Positions 1 through 14,000 of a stretch of DNA of 64,000 nt are shown in pieces; the stretch's first letter is position 1; every line of letters begins with the position of its first letter. The stretch is from contig NC_064447.1 of NCBI RefSeq assembly GCF_023343835.1, forward strand, positions 8,514,501-8,578,500, in the 5' to 3' direction. Source of the DNA: Lagopus muta. Lineage: Eukaryota; Chordata; Aves; Galliformes; Phasianidae. Below the pieces are notes generated by a model that was not told the origin of the DNA, searched no databases, and was given only the letters and a program-made list of their open reading frames with translations. Both the position numbers and the translations under genes were made by a program.

Positions 1-2093
1 TGACAGATTTAACTTTTTGGTCATCTTTCTCTTTATCTTTGCTCTTCTTCGATTTTTTCTTCTTGTGTTTGTGTTTTTGGCTTTTCTCCAATTCCGGCTC
101 ATTTTCGGCGTGTTTCTTATGCTTCTTGTGTTTTTTGTGCTTCTTGTGCTTCTTTTTCTCTTTCTTCTTCTTCTTCTTCTTGCTGTCTTGACTCTCTCCT
201 GAGCTGGCACTGCTGCTGTGGCTTCGAGTCTGACTCTCGGCAGGGCTCTGACTACGACTGCGGCTCACGCTGGGGCTGCTCTGGCTTTGACTTCTGCTTG
301 CCTCAGGCTGGCTAACCATGGCAGGAGCTGCTGTCTCCTGTTTGACCTTGTCAACAGCTTTTTCCTTCTGCTCTTTAGAATTTTTTCCTACAGTTTCCTC
401 ATCTTTTGCAGACACGTTACTTTCACTGTCACTTTCGTTGTAGTCTGGTACAAAAGCAGCCTCATCAGTTTCTCGAGTTGGATCAGCAGAGAGCCGTGAG
501 GGGTTGCTTACCTGAGGCTTACTCTTGACACCAGTCTTGTCATTTTGTCCAGTCCCATTTTCTTTCTCATTTTTTGCATCTGGTGATTCTTGTACTGAAG
601 ATGGCTTATTGCAACCTGGCTCTTTCTCTTTATTGCTCTTTATCTCAGCTATGTACTTGTCCTTGTCCTCCTTCTCCTTTTCCTTCTCCTTTTCTTTTTC
701 CTTCTCCTTCTCCCTCTCTTTTTCTTTTTCCTTCTCCTTTTCTCTCTCCTTTTCCTTTTCTTTTTCCTTTTCCCTCTCCTTTTCCTTTTCCCTCTCTTTT
801 TCTTTTTCCTTCTCCCTCTCTTTTTCTTTTTCTTTCTCCCTCTCCTTTTCCCTCTCTTTCTCCTTCTCTTTTTCCTTCTCCCTCTCCTTTTCCCTCTCCT
901 TCTCCTTCTCTTTCTCCCTCTCCTTTTCTTTTTCTCTCTCCCTTTCCTTTTCCCTCTCCTTTTCTTTTTCTCTCTCCTTTTCCTTCTCCTTTTCTTTTTC
1001 CCTCTCCTTTTCCTTCTCCTTGTCTTTTTCCCTCTCCTTTTCTTTGTCCTTTTCCTTCTCCCTCTCCTTCTCTCTCTCCCTCTCCCTCTCCCTTTCCTTT
1101 TCCTTCTCCCTCTCCTTTTCCTTTTCTTTGTCCTTCTCCTTCTCCTTCTCTTTTTCTTTTTCCTTCTCCTTTTCCCTCTCCTTTTCTTTTTCCTTCTCCT
1201 TACCTGAATTTTTATCTAGAGGTTTGTGTTCCTCCAATGAACGCTTGGAATCATGAGCAGTTTTGTGATCTGACTGCTTTCTGTCACGTGAAGGGCTGTA
1301 GCTGCTTCTTTTGGAATCTCCGGCCCCCTTTTTGGAGGGCTCTGCTCGTTCATCCCTTGGTTTACTTTTTTGTCCTGACGTAGATTCTCTGTTTCGGGAA
1401 GGAGAGTCTTTTCTCCTTGCTAATTCACTTTTCTCATCTCTGCGCTTGGAACTAGAATGCTCCCTGTTGCCATCATGGTCAGACTTTTTGTCTCGATTAG
1501 GAGTAAAATCCTTAGCAGTGGATCCACGGCCAGCATCGTGTTTCTCTGAAGATCTGCTGTCCTTGGAAGATTGAGAAATATTTTTCCCATTTCCTTGTTC
1601 AGTGGCACGCTCTGAGTGGTCTTTTTCTGGCTGAACACTGCTCTTCCTCTTTTCAGAAGAGTCCTTGTCTGACAGAGAATGATCCCGCTCTTTGGTTTTC
1701 CCTTTTTCACTCAACACTGAACTTTTTGAACCTTTTACATCATGCTGAGAGCTTTCATAACTCACCTCTTTTGTAGTTTTCTGTATTTTCTCCAAAGACT
1801 CCATTTCTTTCTCATTGTGTTTTATGGGATTTGGTGGCTTAGCACTCACATTTTTTACAACACTAGCAGGTTTTCCTATGTTTGAAGATGGCTGGGTAGA
1901 TTTAACGTCTTCCTCTTCAGACTCAAAGTCATCTTTATCCCACTTCGACTGAGGGACCTGGATCATAATAATGACATCTTCAGCAGGAGCAGTTATATCA
2001 TTATTATATTCCTCCATTGTCTTAATGACAGTCCGCTTTGTATCTGTCTTTTCTTCAGGCTTTCTAACAGGGCTTCCTCCAGTAGAGCTGGTG
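1..2093 (-). CDS. RBBP6: RBBP6 coding exon 17, last exon (partial, cut a few bases before the stop)
   Basis: Begins STSSTGGSPVRKPEEKTDTK and contains EDVIIMIQVPQSKWDKDDFE, SSSKRRDEKSELARRKDSP, the Lys-Glu array at 656-1201, LTADPTRETDEAAF-like and DYNESDSESNVS segments, an SR-like QSSPSV/RSHSSS patch and the basic end KKHKKHKKHKKH to DDQKVKSV. Position 1 is the first base of the expected Thr codon; by homology Thr-Val-stop follows just off the window. The acceptor is TTCTTGTTAG|CACC, phase 2. Confidence 0.94.
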
Positions 2094-5000
2094 CTAACAA
2101 GAAAAATATCATAAATTAACACAATGGTAGAGATGCAAGCACAGCTGTCCTTTGCAATGCTTTACAAAATGACCTCTGTTTCACTTGTAAAACACAGTAC
2201 TTTTTCAAAAGATGATCAACTAAGGGGACAGCCAAGATGAAGGATGAGTCCATTGACTGAGATTATGAGCAACCAATTAGTGTCTTTCTAATTAACAAAG
2301 ACACAAGACCATCAGTGCTTCCTCCCTGGAAGCATTCAAAACCAGGCTGGATGGGGCTGTGAGCAACCTGGTCCAGAGGAGGGTGATCCTGCCTACAACT
2401 GGGAGGTTGGAACCAGATGATCTTAAAGATCTCTTCCAACCCAAACCATCCTATGATTCCATGATCCAATCAGGAATCATCTGACCAGGTAATTCCTTGA
2501 TGCCCTATTTCTATCTGTGGTAGACAAATTAGATATGCCATCTCGTTTCAACAAGCAAGCAAGCAAATAAGGACCAATTATTTGTTCACAGCAGTATAGG
2601 CAACAAGTTGCTGTTTCTGCAAATTATAATTTCATGTCATACTAGCAAAAAAAAGTCATTGATAGTACCTTGCAATTTTAAAAATACAAAATACTGCATG
2701 ATACAGACATATCTGTTATCCTTGCCCTTGGTATTAAGCAGGATTTGAGGGAAGACACGGAGAGGACATCACAAAGACTCAATATGTAGCTGTATTCAAA
2801 AGGCTAATTCTCAAGAGGGGAAAAAAGTCCCAGAAGTAAGGGTCAAACGTCACCCATTAACTGAACTTACCAGCTTTCTGTTCAGACTGCTTGTTTGCTG
2901 CAACAAAACTTCATTTGTACAGTTCAGCAGAAAACCTCACAGATCATTTAAATACTCACTGAGCACGGATTTAGCTTCTCCTTCCATCAGTTATCAAAAA
3001 GATTTTAAAGAAAGAAGGCAGAGAAGGGAGAAAACGTAGGAAAAGAAATGATGAAGTACCTGGTATAATCTACAAGAGTTGAACTGGATCCATCAGCTGC
3101 TGTTACCTTTCTTCTCGCTTTTCCTTTCACTTTTTCTTGTTTGACTTTGCTGCTGCTTGCCTCAACTTTCTCAACAGGTTCTTTCACAGGAGGCACGTTC
3201 TCTCCACTCACAATCTTTTTGCCAGTTTCTCGGTTCAGTTTAATCTTTTTTGCAGGAGTGATAAGAAAACCAGATTTATCTTTTTCTGGAGTTCTCTCTC
3301 CTTTCTCACCATCAGGTTCACTCTTCCCTTTTGGCGATGCTTTTGATTCAGCAGTTTCTGGTTTAGGGGCCTTTCCAGAAGCTGCCTCGTGTTCTTTATC
3401 AGCCTTTTCATCTGCTTTCCTTTTTCTTTTTTCAGTTTTTGCATCAGAAGATTTGCTTTTTTCAACTGCTTTTTTTGACTTGTCCTCTTTGCTGGAGGGC
3501 TTTTCTGACTTTAATTCTTTCGGATGGTCCTTCTTTGCCTTCTCTTCCTTGGCTGGCCTGGCTTCTGGGTGATCTTTTGCCACTTTTGGATGAACTTTCC
3601 GTGGTGTACCGAGAGCCTTCTCATCCTTTTGGGAGGAAGATGCCTTAACGCTGTCTGTCTTTGGCAGCTCCTCCTTTGCTTTTTTCACAAGAGGTTCCAC
3701 TCGAGGAGATTTTTCACGATCGGTGTCCACCTTCTCTTGGGAAGCTTTAGCTGGTTTTGTTACATTGTCTTTCTTTGGAGGAGCAGCCACTTCTGCTTTC
3801 CGTTTTGTCTTATCAGTTTTTGCTTTTGGCTTATCCTTGTCCTTTTTCTCTTTTTCAGAAACTGGTTTGAAAGCTATGGAATCTGCTTCCATAGGTTCAT
3901 CTCTCACAGGGGTGGCATCATCTCTACTCGGGAGCATGAACAGCGAGTCTGATTTAATGTCCTCTGCTGTGCCTGGTTCCCTGTTTTTTTTCGTACTTTC
4001 TAACAATTCAGCATTGGGAAATCCTTCATTCTCATCCCCTTTTCTCCTCTTCCTGTGTTTCTTATGTTTATTTCCTTTGCCATCTCCCAGGGGATTTTCC
4101 ACCTCCTTCTCTTTTGATTTGGCAGGATCTTTTAGACCATGGCCCTCTCTTCCTGAAAGCTTTTCAGGGAAATTTCCAGCTATGTTACGATTTCTATGGC
4201 TCTGCCCACCAGCATAATCCTCCCTACGTCCCCGCGAGTATGGCGAATTTTCTCTTCTGGTTCCAGGTGGACCAAATCTATCTGGAGAAAAGTTCTCTCT
4301 GTTTACTGGAGGTCGAGGTTGGGCTCCGACAGCATAGTCCTTGTAGAACTTTTCATACCATTCTCTGTAGTTCCGTTCCCATTCTCTGTATCTTTCCTTC
4401 TCAAACGGATCTCTAAAGTCAATAGATCTGCCATAGTAAGCTTTCATATCGTATGGTGGAACTTCTCTGTATCTGTTAAAATACTCCCTTTCTCCTTCCC
4501 CTTGAGGTATAGTCCGCTTAGTGGGAGACTGGCCCCTGAACACTGGAGACCTGGACCGTGAATGGTATCTTCTGTACGGGGGTGACCTTGACCTTGAACG
4601 GTGATAACCGTGTGACCTTGACCTAGAGCGATAGTTACGACTCTTCCCTTTGCCTCTTCTTGGGTATGGAGGTGAACGTGAGTAGGAACGAGAATGGGAA
4701 CGACTGAATGACCGAGAGTAGGAACGGGAGCGCGAGGAGCCCGACCGCGACTTGGAGTAGGTGTAGGAGCTTCTCGAGTAGGACGAAGCGCTATAGGGAG
4801 ACTTGGACCTTCAAAAAAACACAGCACAGAAAAAAGAAAAGAAAAGAACTTAATTCAAAACAGTCGCTCTTCCCCGTTTTTATTTTTATTTATTTATTTT
4901 TTTTTTTAATCTCCAAATGCTTATGGCAAAGCTTCTTTCAGCTGCTGGCATAACGCTACTGCAAATTGAAGAACTTGATAACGCGTAGAAGGTTTTGCTT

Positions 5001-8000
5001 ACAAGACAAAACAGTCACTGCTTTGTTAGTGTAAAAACACACAGGAAGGGTAAGTCTATTTCCACTTGCTTCTATCGAATTAACTACTATAGCTACTGAT
5101 ATATTTAAGTTGGAATATGCTGACCTCTACTGGTACATGAAAGCACAATTATTTTAGCACTACTTAGCAACTACACGAAGTACAACTTATTGTAGTAAGA
5201 CGCAAAACGAGCGAGTCTTAATAGCTAAAGTACAGTACCAAGCAGTAAGAAAATACGAATTCAACTGAAGACAGTAAAGCCCAATTTTAAAATACCAGTT
5301 AATACCTAAACAAAGTAAATACCTAGTTAATTTAACTTCACTGTTTATTTGTAAATCTATACAGGACGTGGAATACTTTGTACTGCAAGGTTACACACCA
5401 CAAAATTTAATCAACTCTTCTAGCCAGATGTTCTAGTAAAAGTATCTCTAACCAAGGCTAAAGACACTGTTTCAAATAAGGTCTTATCTAAAAGTAATAT
5501 TATGCCATTATTCTAAGAAATGCACTGATAACATTACTAATAGATAGTTATTCAGGCTGTTGTCCAAGTGATTTTTTGAGATAGAACATATCGACTACCC
5601 TGAGTATTCTCCTTGACACGTTTTTCTTCGACTATTTTTTAAATAACTATTCCTCATTATTCTGCACATGCTCATTAGCATCACTCTTCCTCTAGAAGCC
5701 CTTCAGCAATTTGAGATCTCATTGTAAGCACATCTGACCTTTTAACTCCTAAGAAAAAATTATCAGTGTCAACAAGACACTAGCACAAGCCATCAGTCTG
5801 CAGTCCAGGTTGAAATCTCTCCATGTATCCACATGAGAAACAAAAGAGGAAACGAAGACAATTTCTCTCATTTATTTCCTCCCAAATGCTTCGAGGTAAT
5901 AGCTATAATCACAATAGGGTGAGGAGAACATCCAGCTACTAAACCTACTCAGCTCTTTGCCTCCTCAAGGTCGTCAGGAGGTGAAGGATGGTTACAGAAA
6001 TACTTCAGTGAAAGAGACACCTGCTCCTTAATAACTGCTGCCAAATTACAAGTCAACTGTGCTCCGCTATATCTGAGCTAGCAACCTTCAAATGAAACTC
6101 CTAACAACGCTAAGCCCTTTAATCATCCAATCCATCTACAGATAGTGAGGTGGAGTGGACCTCCTCCTGATTCTTCTAGACAATCTGCTTCTCCATTACG
6201 GACATGTAAAGCAGTTACCTGGAAAACGAACGCCTACGCTCCTTTTGAATCTTTTTATATTCCATCAATTCCTTAGCAAAATCATTTGTAAACTCATCAA
6301 GTTTGGACTTTTTCTTTTCCCTGTTAAAATAAGTTTGACCTTTATTACAATTATAGTTTGACCTTTATTACAAAAAGACATCAAGAAACAAAACATGGCC
6401 GATATGAGAAAATGTATACTGCATGCAAATGCAAAAGGCGAGCATCCTATTTACGCAAAACAGTTCAGAATTCCTCTGAGTTTTAGGGAAAGTTTTAGAG
6501 TTACATTTGTCTTTAGTTTTGCACGTTTACCATCCGCAATGAAAACGTACATTGGAAGAAAAAGCTCTACATGTAATTTTGGCTTATGTCAGATGCACTT
6601 TAGGCGTAACTGCAGTCCGATTTGCTACTGAAATACAAAGATGAAAAACACCACAATCACTGAGCCAAATACTTACTCCTCTTTAAGTCTCCGTTGTTCT
6701 CTGTAAAACTCCTCCCTAGATAAAGGAGGTGCTTGTGTCGTTGGGATGGTATTTGAATGAGCCGTTGGTACTGCTGTTGGTACCCAAGCTGATGACATGT
6801 TTGCAGGAGCTGGGGGATATCCTGGAGGGGGAACAGGGTACCCAGCTGATGGAGGCTGACCAGGTGGAAACTGAGGAGGAAACTGTGGTGGCGGTACCCC
6901 CGGTGGAAGAGGAAGTGCATGGGGAGGTGGAGGATACAAGGGAGGTGGAGGCACAGGCACAAAGACTGGTGCTGATGCTGGTAGTGTTGGGGCCTGAGTC
7001 CTTTGGGAACGTTCACTATGCGGGCGTCCTCGATTTGAACTTCTAAAGAAACCCAAAAACACGTGTCACTGTTTGTTACACTCTGCCCCGATTTTAAAGA
7101 GGAAAGCAAATGAAGCAGGAGCACAGTGTGACCACATCTCGTTCTGAGATTAAGCGCTTTTCTCCCTGCCTTCTGGTCATTTCAGTCTACATTCGTTTCC
7201 TGATCCACATACTTGATTTTCTCATCCTCACGCTCCTAACAGTTCCCTCAGTCTTCTCTGCTTACACTCATCTTCATAACCACAGATGGAGGCTGCCTAT
7301 GCTTAAAAGAGACACCCATTTCCCATGCGACAAGTGCCCATTGTTTCTCTGCCACTCCTTGAAACATCTAATATTTCACACTTCCAATCTTCAAAGTAGT
7401 GCACAAATATTAATTAATCTTCTCTTCAACTTCTTTTAACATCTTCCACATTGGCATCCTATGTTGTTGCCTCACGATGATGCATTTGGCCTGTCCTCGT
7501 TCCTAAATCGTTATTTTCCTTATTATTGAATCTGAGATTTTACCTCATTTGTAGGATGGATGTTTGTTTCTGTTTTGATTTATCCTTAAGATTTTATAAA
7601 CGTAACGCATACTTAAAATTTATCTATAACAAATATTTACCAGAATGAAAGACAGAACTTAACACTATGATTAGTAAGTAAAATGGACTCCTCTCTCTCC
7701 AAGTGAGAGAAAGCAGTCTGGCTGTTCGAGAGGACTGAAAAAACTCCACATAGTTGTAAAATAAGAGCACTGAATTTGCCAGAAATTTGTTTAACTAATA
7801 TATCAACTAAATTGCTGAAAAAAACAGCGTTGGAGAGTCATGTCCATGAAATCAACTTCTTTGACAATATTCAGCCAAAGGGCTTTCCATCTGGTCTTTT
7901 AATTATATTTAATTTGAATACGTAATCACTGATTCCTCAAAAAGAGTTCATTTTTCACATCCTCTTCAATTACGCAATGTAGCCTTCTCTTAAACAATCT

Positions 8001-11000
8001 TTTTGGAAGCACAGATCCCCTTTGTTAGACTTAATTCGAATAAAGCTATTTAAAAATTAATTACCACTCCACAATTATCTGTACATACTTATATATATAC
8101 TTATATAATTATCTGTACATACTTATATATATATATACTTATATAATTATAAATAAACTGTTGACTAAGTTATGTGCCACTGCCATATTCAAAATGTTAC
8201 AAGCAACAATATATTGAATTTCTGTAGAATGTACTTACAGTTCCCAACCTGGCCTGCCACCAGCTGAGCGAATTGCACCAATTCTCATTGGATGACCTTT
8301 CGGATTGGAAAGAAGGAAAAAAATCCATTCAGGTTTATCTGAAGTGGTTTTTTGTGTTTGGTTGGTTTTTAATTCTAAAGCTGCAGACACTTACCAGTTG
8401 TGGGAATTGATTGTCCTTGTGGGCCCAGAAGACTAGGTATTGCTGGTTGCCTTAGTACAGGAACCTGATAGCCCTTGTGAATAAACGCAAACTGTTAGAA
8501 AATAAGATTAATTAAAATACAAGAATAGGCAGAAATCGGTCAAAATACAATTGTCTGTTGAAATAAAATTTACCTTCTCTTCCAACAAACTGCTGATTGC
8601 CAAAGAAGAAGATTTAGAAAGCTCAGCAGCTGTCACCAGAGCAGCAGGAGGTATAATATCTGGATCACTAGACAAAAAAATAACCAACAAATTTTCTTAC
8701 TTAAATACGTTGTTTTGAAGAGCTGCTAGAAATGCAAAGTTCAAAGTAGGAAAAGGCTGAGTACTGTAAAAGGAAAAATAAATTAAAAAATAATCTACAC
8801 CAGATTTACAAATGTAAAGTTGGCTGATTGCAAATGAAGTACTGAATTCAATTTGAACTAGAGAGAGTTCAAGGGAAAAACGTTTTATTAAGCTAGCTGC
8901 AAATGAAAGGCTTAGAATACTTATAATCCACATACTAAAACTCAGTTTTGGAAGATGCAAGAAGAACTTAAATTCTTCTAGGACGTGTTTATGTACTAGT
9001 TCATAAAGCTGCCTCAGAGGCTTCCTTAAAATTGTGACCCTTTGGCCTCAACAGTACAGCTGAGCCTGACAGCCTTCTGGACAGAGCAGTTATTTGCATC
9101 CAAAGCTTAAAGTCGAAAGGATACAAACCCTAAACAATAGTTCCTAGTTTAAATATATTTTCAGTCAACTTCACTGGATTGCAAACTTTGACTTTTATGT
9201 TTATAAACGCTTAAAACTTACAATATTTTAAAGAATTATTACCCAAATCAGTACGAGTCAGACTGCACTGTGCTTTACTGAAGATGATTCTGACATCATA
9301 ATAAGGATGACAGAATTATTGTAGAAAAAAGTAATGTGAAAACACCTGGTTAATTTTACCTGTAATTGACCTTGTATGCTTTTCATGAAAACACTATCTC
9401 CTCAGTAACAGGAAAACTAATGCACTCAAAAAGTATTCACGTGATAGCTAAATGATCACTTTAGGAATTGCTTGTCATTAAATTAAAGGGATGCTGAGGA
9501 AAAGAACTCCTGTTACAAGATTCATTCTTAATCACTGATAGGGAATCAAACTAGAAAAACTGAGAAGTTCTTGGATGAGGCACAACTCCAATCTAAAGTA
9601 TCCTCATCCAAAGCAAAAACAAGAAGCAGAACTTATACAGCTACAGGGAACTGCCATTAATGATCCATACGTAAGTCACCACGAGGCTTCAGAGGAAGAA
9701 TCTAACTTCAGCACTTTGCTGTCTTTTGTGTTTGTGCTGAGCTACAGATTCACTCACCGAAAAGGTCCATCTGGCTTTTCACCACGGAGAGACAGAGACA
9801 CTGCTGGAGGGAGATCGGAGACGAGGACAGAAGATGGATTTACTGGTAGTGCAGCTGCAACAGACTGACCGGGGGCCAAGGCAGCAGCAGAGTGAGAAGA
9901 CAGAGAAGCTAATGGAATCATCAGTGGATCCTGCTGTCTGGAAATTGCTGGCCTCATTAGGGGCTGCAGGTTGCGTGTTATGGTTTGTCTCATTAGTGGT
10001 GGTGGAGGTGGAGGTGGCGGTGGTGGCTGCTGCTGTTGCTGCTGAATCTTACGGAGCCTTTTTGTGTAGCCAGTTTCATTTTTGAAGTTGTTCACAGCCT
10101 AGAGGTGGAAAGACAATTCAGCAACAAAACAAAAACTTCCAAGGAGTATAATTACATGTGTAATTAATTCAGTAAATGTATTTGTATTTAGAATTCTTGA
10201 CTTCAGCATTAACAGTGAATCCCAAAGCAAGACAATCATTGTAAAAAACAAAACAGTGCCTGTAGTTCACCAACTGCCACTAAAGAGCTGTTGGTTTTCT
10301 GTAGTAACAATGCACTTGAGAAGTAGATTTACTCAACTCAGCCTTGCCGAAGGAGACAAAAATCACTACTCTCTTCCACTTTAGCTTCTGACAAAGGATT
10401 TTTTTCTTACAGAGGCTTTGTGTAAAAGTGACCGTATTACCTGGCGTAAGAACTTGTTGGCGATCAAAGCATCTGGAGACACATCTGTTTGATGACATGT
10501 TGGGCAGGTATGTTCCTCAGATTCCAATAATGCCGTTCTGATACCTGTGAATAATCAGAACAATCAATATCATTTTTAGGCACATTGAGAAAATCTGGAA
10601 ATTGTAACCATTTATAAAACCAGCAGCATGATTAACGAGTACTGTCTTGAATTGAGGGCATAAAGCTCTAAGTATAGTATAAAAAACAGAATTTGCAGCA
10701 AACAAGTATAGCTGTTATACTTATGGTAACATTTGAAGCTGCAGACTGGACTGCACCATGCCACTTCAGCCAGTCCTTCTTCCCATTACCTATTACAGCA
10801 AGTTGTCAACCACCCTCAAAGTAAACATTGCTAAAAAAACACTGCTAAAAACCATCAGTAAGCTCAGATTCACCAGTTCTTAACCTTCTGGATTGAATAA
10901 CTAATTATCCACTTGTTTCAGTTCACAGTAAGTCAAGACTTCTGATATATAATAGCAACACTGCATAATGAAAGAAAAAGCTGGAGACAAAGTAAATGTA

Positions 11001-14000
11001 TTCAACACCTACCACTGTAATGACCTGCACAAATAAGTACACTTCTCATACTCATCCTTCTGCAGAACAACAAAAGCTTTCTGTATTTTTTTCCCACCCT
11101 TTATACCTTTCTAATTAGGCTATACTCCAGCACTAAACAGAGCTGGTAACAAAACCAATTTTGTTAGCTCCTATTTCTCCCATCAGTAGATCATGTTTGA
11201 CGTTCTGAATTAACAAACGTGGGAGTAATACTTACATTCATCACAGTAACTGTTTCCACAGCAGGGAATAACAACTGCATCTGTCATTATATCTTTACAA
11301 ATCAGACATAACAACTCATCTGGAATAGGATCATCCTCTTCTGAGGAGGAGGATGGCTCTTCTGGCAAGAAAGGAGGCTTTTCCTTCTTTCCTATAGCAT
11401 AAGCTTCCCTGGAGGGAGGAGATGGCAGAGAAAGGAAAAAGAAAATAATTTGAATATAGGTTAAAAAACCCAAACTTTTCCAAGCTTTTGACTTTATCAA
11501 AGGACTTCATTATTACCCTTGTGATCAAACCTTTTTCTACAGCCACAACACTACCAGAGGGAGTATCTATCCATTCTGGAGAATTCTCCCAACTGTTAGT
11601 TCAACCAAGACAAGAAATTAGCCTAGACTAGAAAGATCACTGACAGTTGGAAATCATGTGTAGCGAATCCACCACTTCAGTACCAAAGAGTAAACCAAAG
11701 TTGTAGGCTCAGGATATACTTTATCCCTGAGAAATTACATTTTCTAAACTAAAAATGTCTACTTGGAGCTTCTACAAAAGAAGATCCAAACCAGAAAAAC
11801 AGAAGCATTACCAAACACTTCTAAAACTGGAATAGGCAGACACTACTCTCAGAACACACCAGTATTTTCTCATTTCATACCAGCAAGAAAACTTCACTGC
11901 TTCACAAGTGAGATCTGATAGACAGAGGGGGAGGAAATCTCAGTCCTACAGCTATTTGTTAAACCTTTCAAGAAACCTTTGAAGCACAAACCAGGAGCAA
12001 ATCAAACCTTCTCAAGAGAACAATTCTGATTGTAAACACCAACAAAATACTTTGCAGAAATGTGGATTCTTAGCTTACAACTAGTTTAACCCAATTCTAG
12101 AGGGATGAACAGTGAGACCACCTTATTTTACTATGAGAACTCATCACTCTGAGTTCAAGATACAACAGTGCATCCTTTCCTGCAACTACTGATGCTGAAC
12201 AACTTGTTTGAATTGCCACTCAAGTGTTTATATAGGGTCTCATTTGCTTTTTGGTCCACCTGGAAACTCCCATACTTACGCATCAATAGTTGGTATAGCA
12301 TATTTTCCAGTGTTTGTCAGCATAGCACCCTTTGTATTGGGATCTTTCACCTCCATCATGAAACTCCTGGGAATTCCTGTGCTCTTTTTAATCCTGGGTA
12401 CTGACTCAAAATTTTTGTCCTGTTAAGAAAAGAAATGCAGACACTTCATCCTAAGGGCCACACTTAAATGACATTTCCGAGATTAACCAATGAAAGCTTT
12501 TAATCCTCTCCTTTTCTCTGGTGTGAGGGTTGCATGACTGAAATATTAATTTTGTTAAGTATAGTCAAAGGTTTGAGCTGTATTCTGAACTTAACAGACA
12601 TTCATACAACTTCTGGCTCCTCGGGGTGAAATACATTCCAGTGGTTAAATATTCCCCAGTTCACCATTCCAGCAAGACAGAAATAAGGTCTTGCTCAGAA
12701 GGAGTCTATTTCAGAGCTCTGAATCAGCCACTGGAGACTTAAATTCCTTATCTATGTATGAAGGTTTGATTCACTCCTACAAGTCTATGTCGAGTGCTCA
12801 ATGTTAAGTGGTATGAATACTCAACATGCAAATCTTCAGTAGATTGGGTCAACAGAAAAATCACCTTGCAATGCAAAGTACCAACTGATGGCCATCGTAA
12901 ATTTGAAATTCAGGGGAAAACGTCCAATTAAACTGGAGTGCATCAAAATAGAAACAAAGATACACAAAGAAAGATCTGTGGGCATACTTAAAGCCTATTA
13001 CTGAGAAAAAGAAGGAAGTTTTATGCTTATAATTCCATCTTTACCCTTGAAGTTTCAAGGGCTTTGCAATATTGTCTTGCAGCTCTGTATTTCACCCTAA
13101 GAAGAATGACTCAAAATGAATGTCGATATATTTGTTAAGTAACCAAGTTTAAATAAATAAATAAGCAACTAAATAACACCAGCAGCCCGCCACAATCTTA
13201 CCCCATTTGTTGGGCAGTTCTTTATATAGTGACCAGGTTTTCCACAACGAAAGCACGTGTATGATGGTGGAGGTGGACCCAACGGTTTCTTCATGTAACT
13301 AAAAAAGGTTTTTTTGGGGAAAAAAAAAAAAAAGTATGCATGTGTATCTCACTTTAAAGCAAACAATTCTATAACACTTTTCTGCAATCTTCAAAGATTT
13401 GATTCTATCAACACTTACTTGATCGGATCATATTCATGGCCAGACTGTGACATCATAGCTTTTATTTTATCTTCTTCGGAAGCATTGGCTTCAGCCAGAT
13501 TGGCAGTCTGTTTAACAGGTAATTATTTGACACACACATTAGAAACACATTTAATTCCACACAGCCAAAGACAACACCACTCATCCAATCCTGTAAAGAG
13601 CAGCACAACTCTAGCTGAGGTTGCATGAAAACAGCTGCTTATATAAAATATATTTGTCCTGAAGATGTTCTGGGGAGTCCTTATGCCATTACATGATGTT
13701 TATGTGCCTGTTAATCTACTTGAAAAGAACATTCTTGGGCACTCAAAACCTTAGGCTCTGTTTGTACCTTACATAAAGACTTGTGTAACCAATCCAAATT
13801 TCTTCAACATAACGTGGACTGAAGCTACGCGTCAAACAAACAGAAGAAAACCCCAAACCACCACTATCTGGTATTTTAAAAATGATTTTTAGGCTCCAGA
13901 CTATTTTGGAGAAGATATCCATCATACATTCAATTCAGAAATATGGTTGGCAAGGAACCACTTCTTACATTTTGCAGCGTTAAAAGGACACACGACTTGC

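Noticed and set aside
525..1383. Long + strand frames rich in Ser/Phe/Leu/Pro
   Set aside because: They are the complement of the RBBP6 Lys-Glu array; the minus-strand frame continues into recognisable RBBP6 on both sides.
1..2093. RBBP6 as truncated or degraded at the left edge
   Set aside because: The frame is open to position 1 and ends DDQKVKSV, two residues short of the family's C-terminus, so the cut is only the window border.
3137..4561. Several + strand frames opposite RBBP6 exon 16
   Set aside because: Antisense shadows of a lysine/glutamate/serine-rich coding exon; no homology or promoter.
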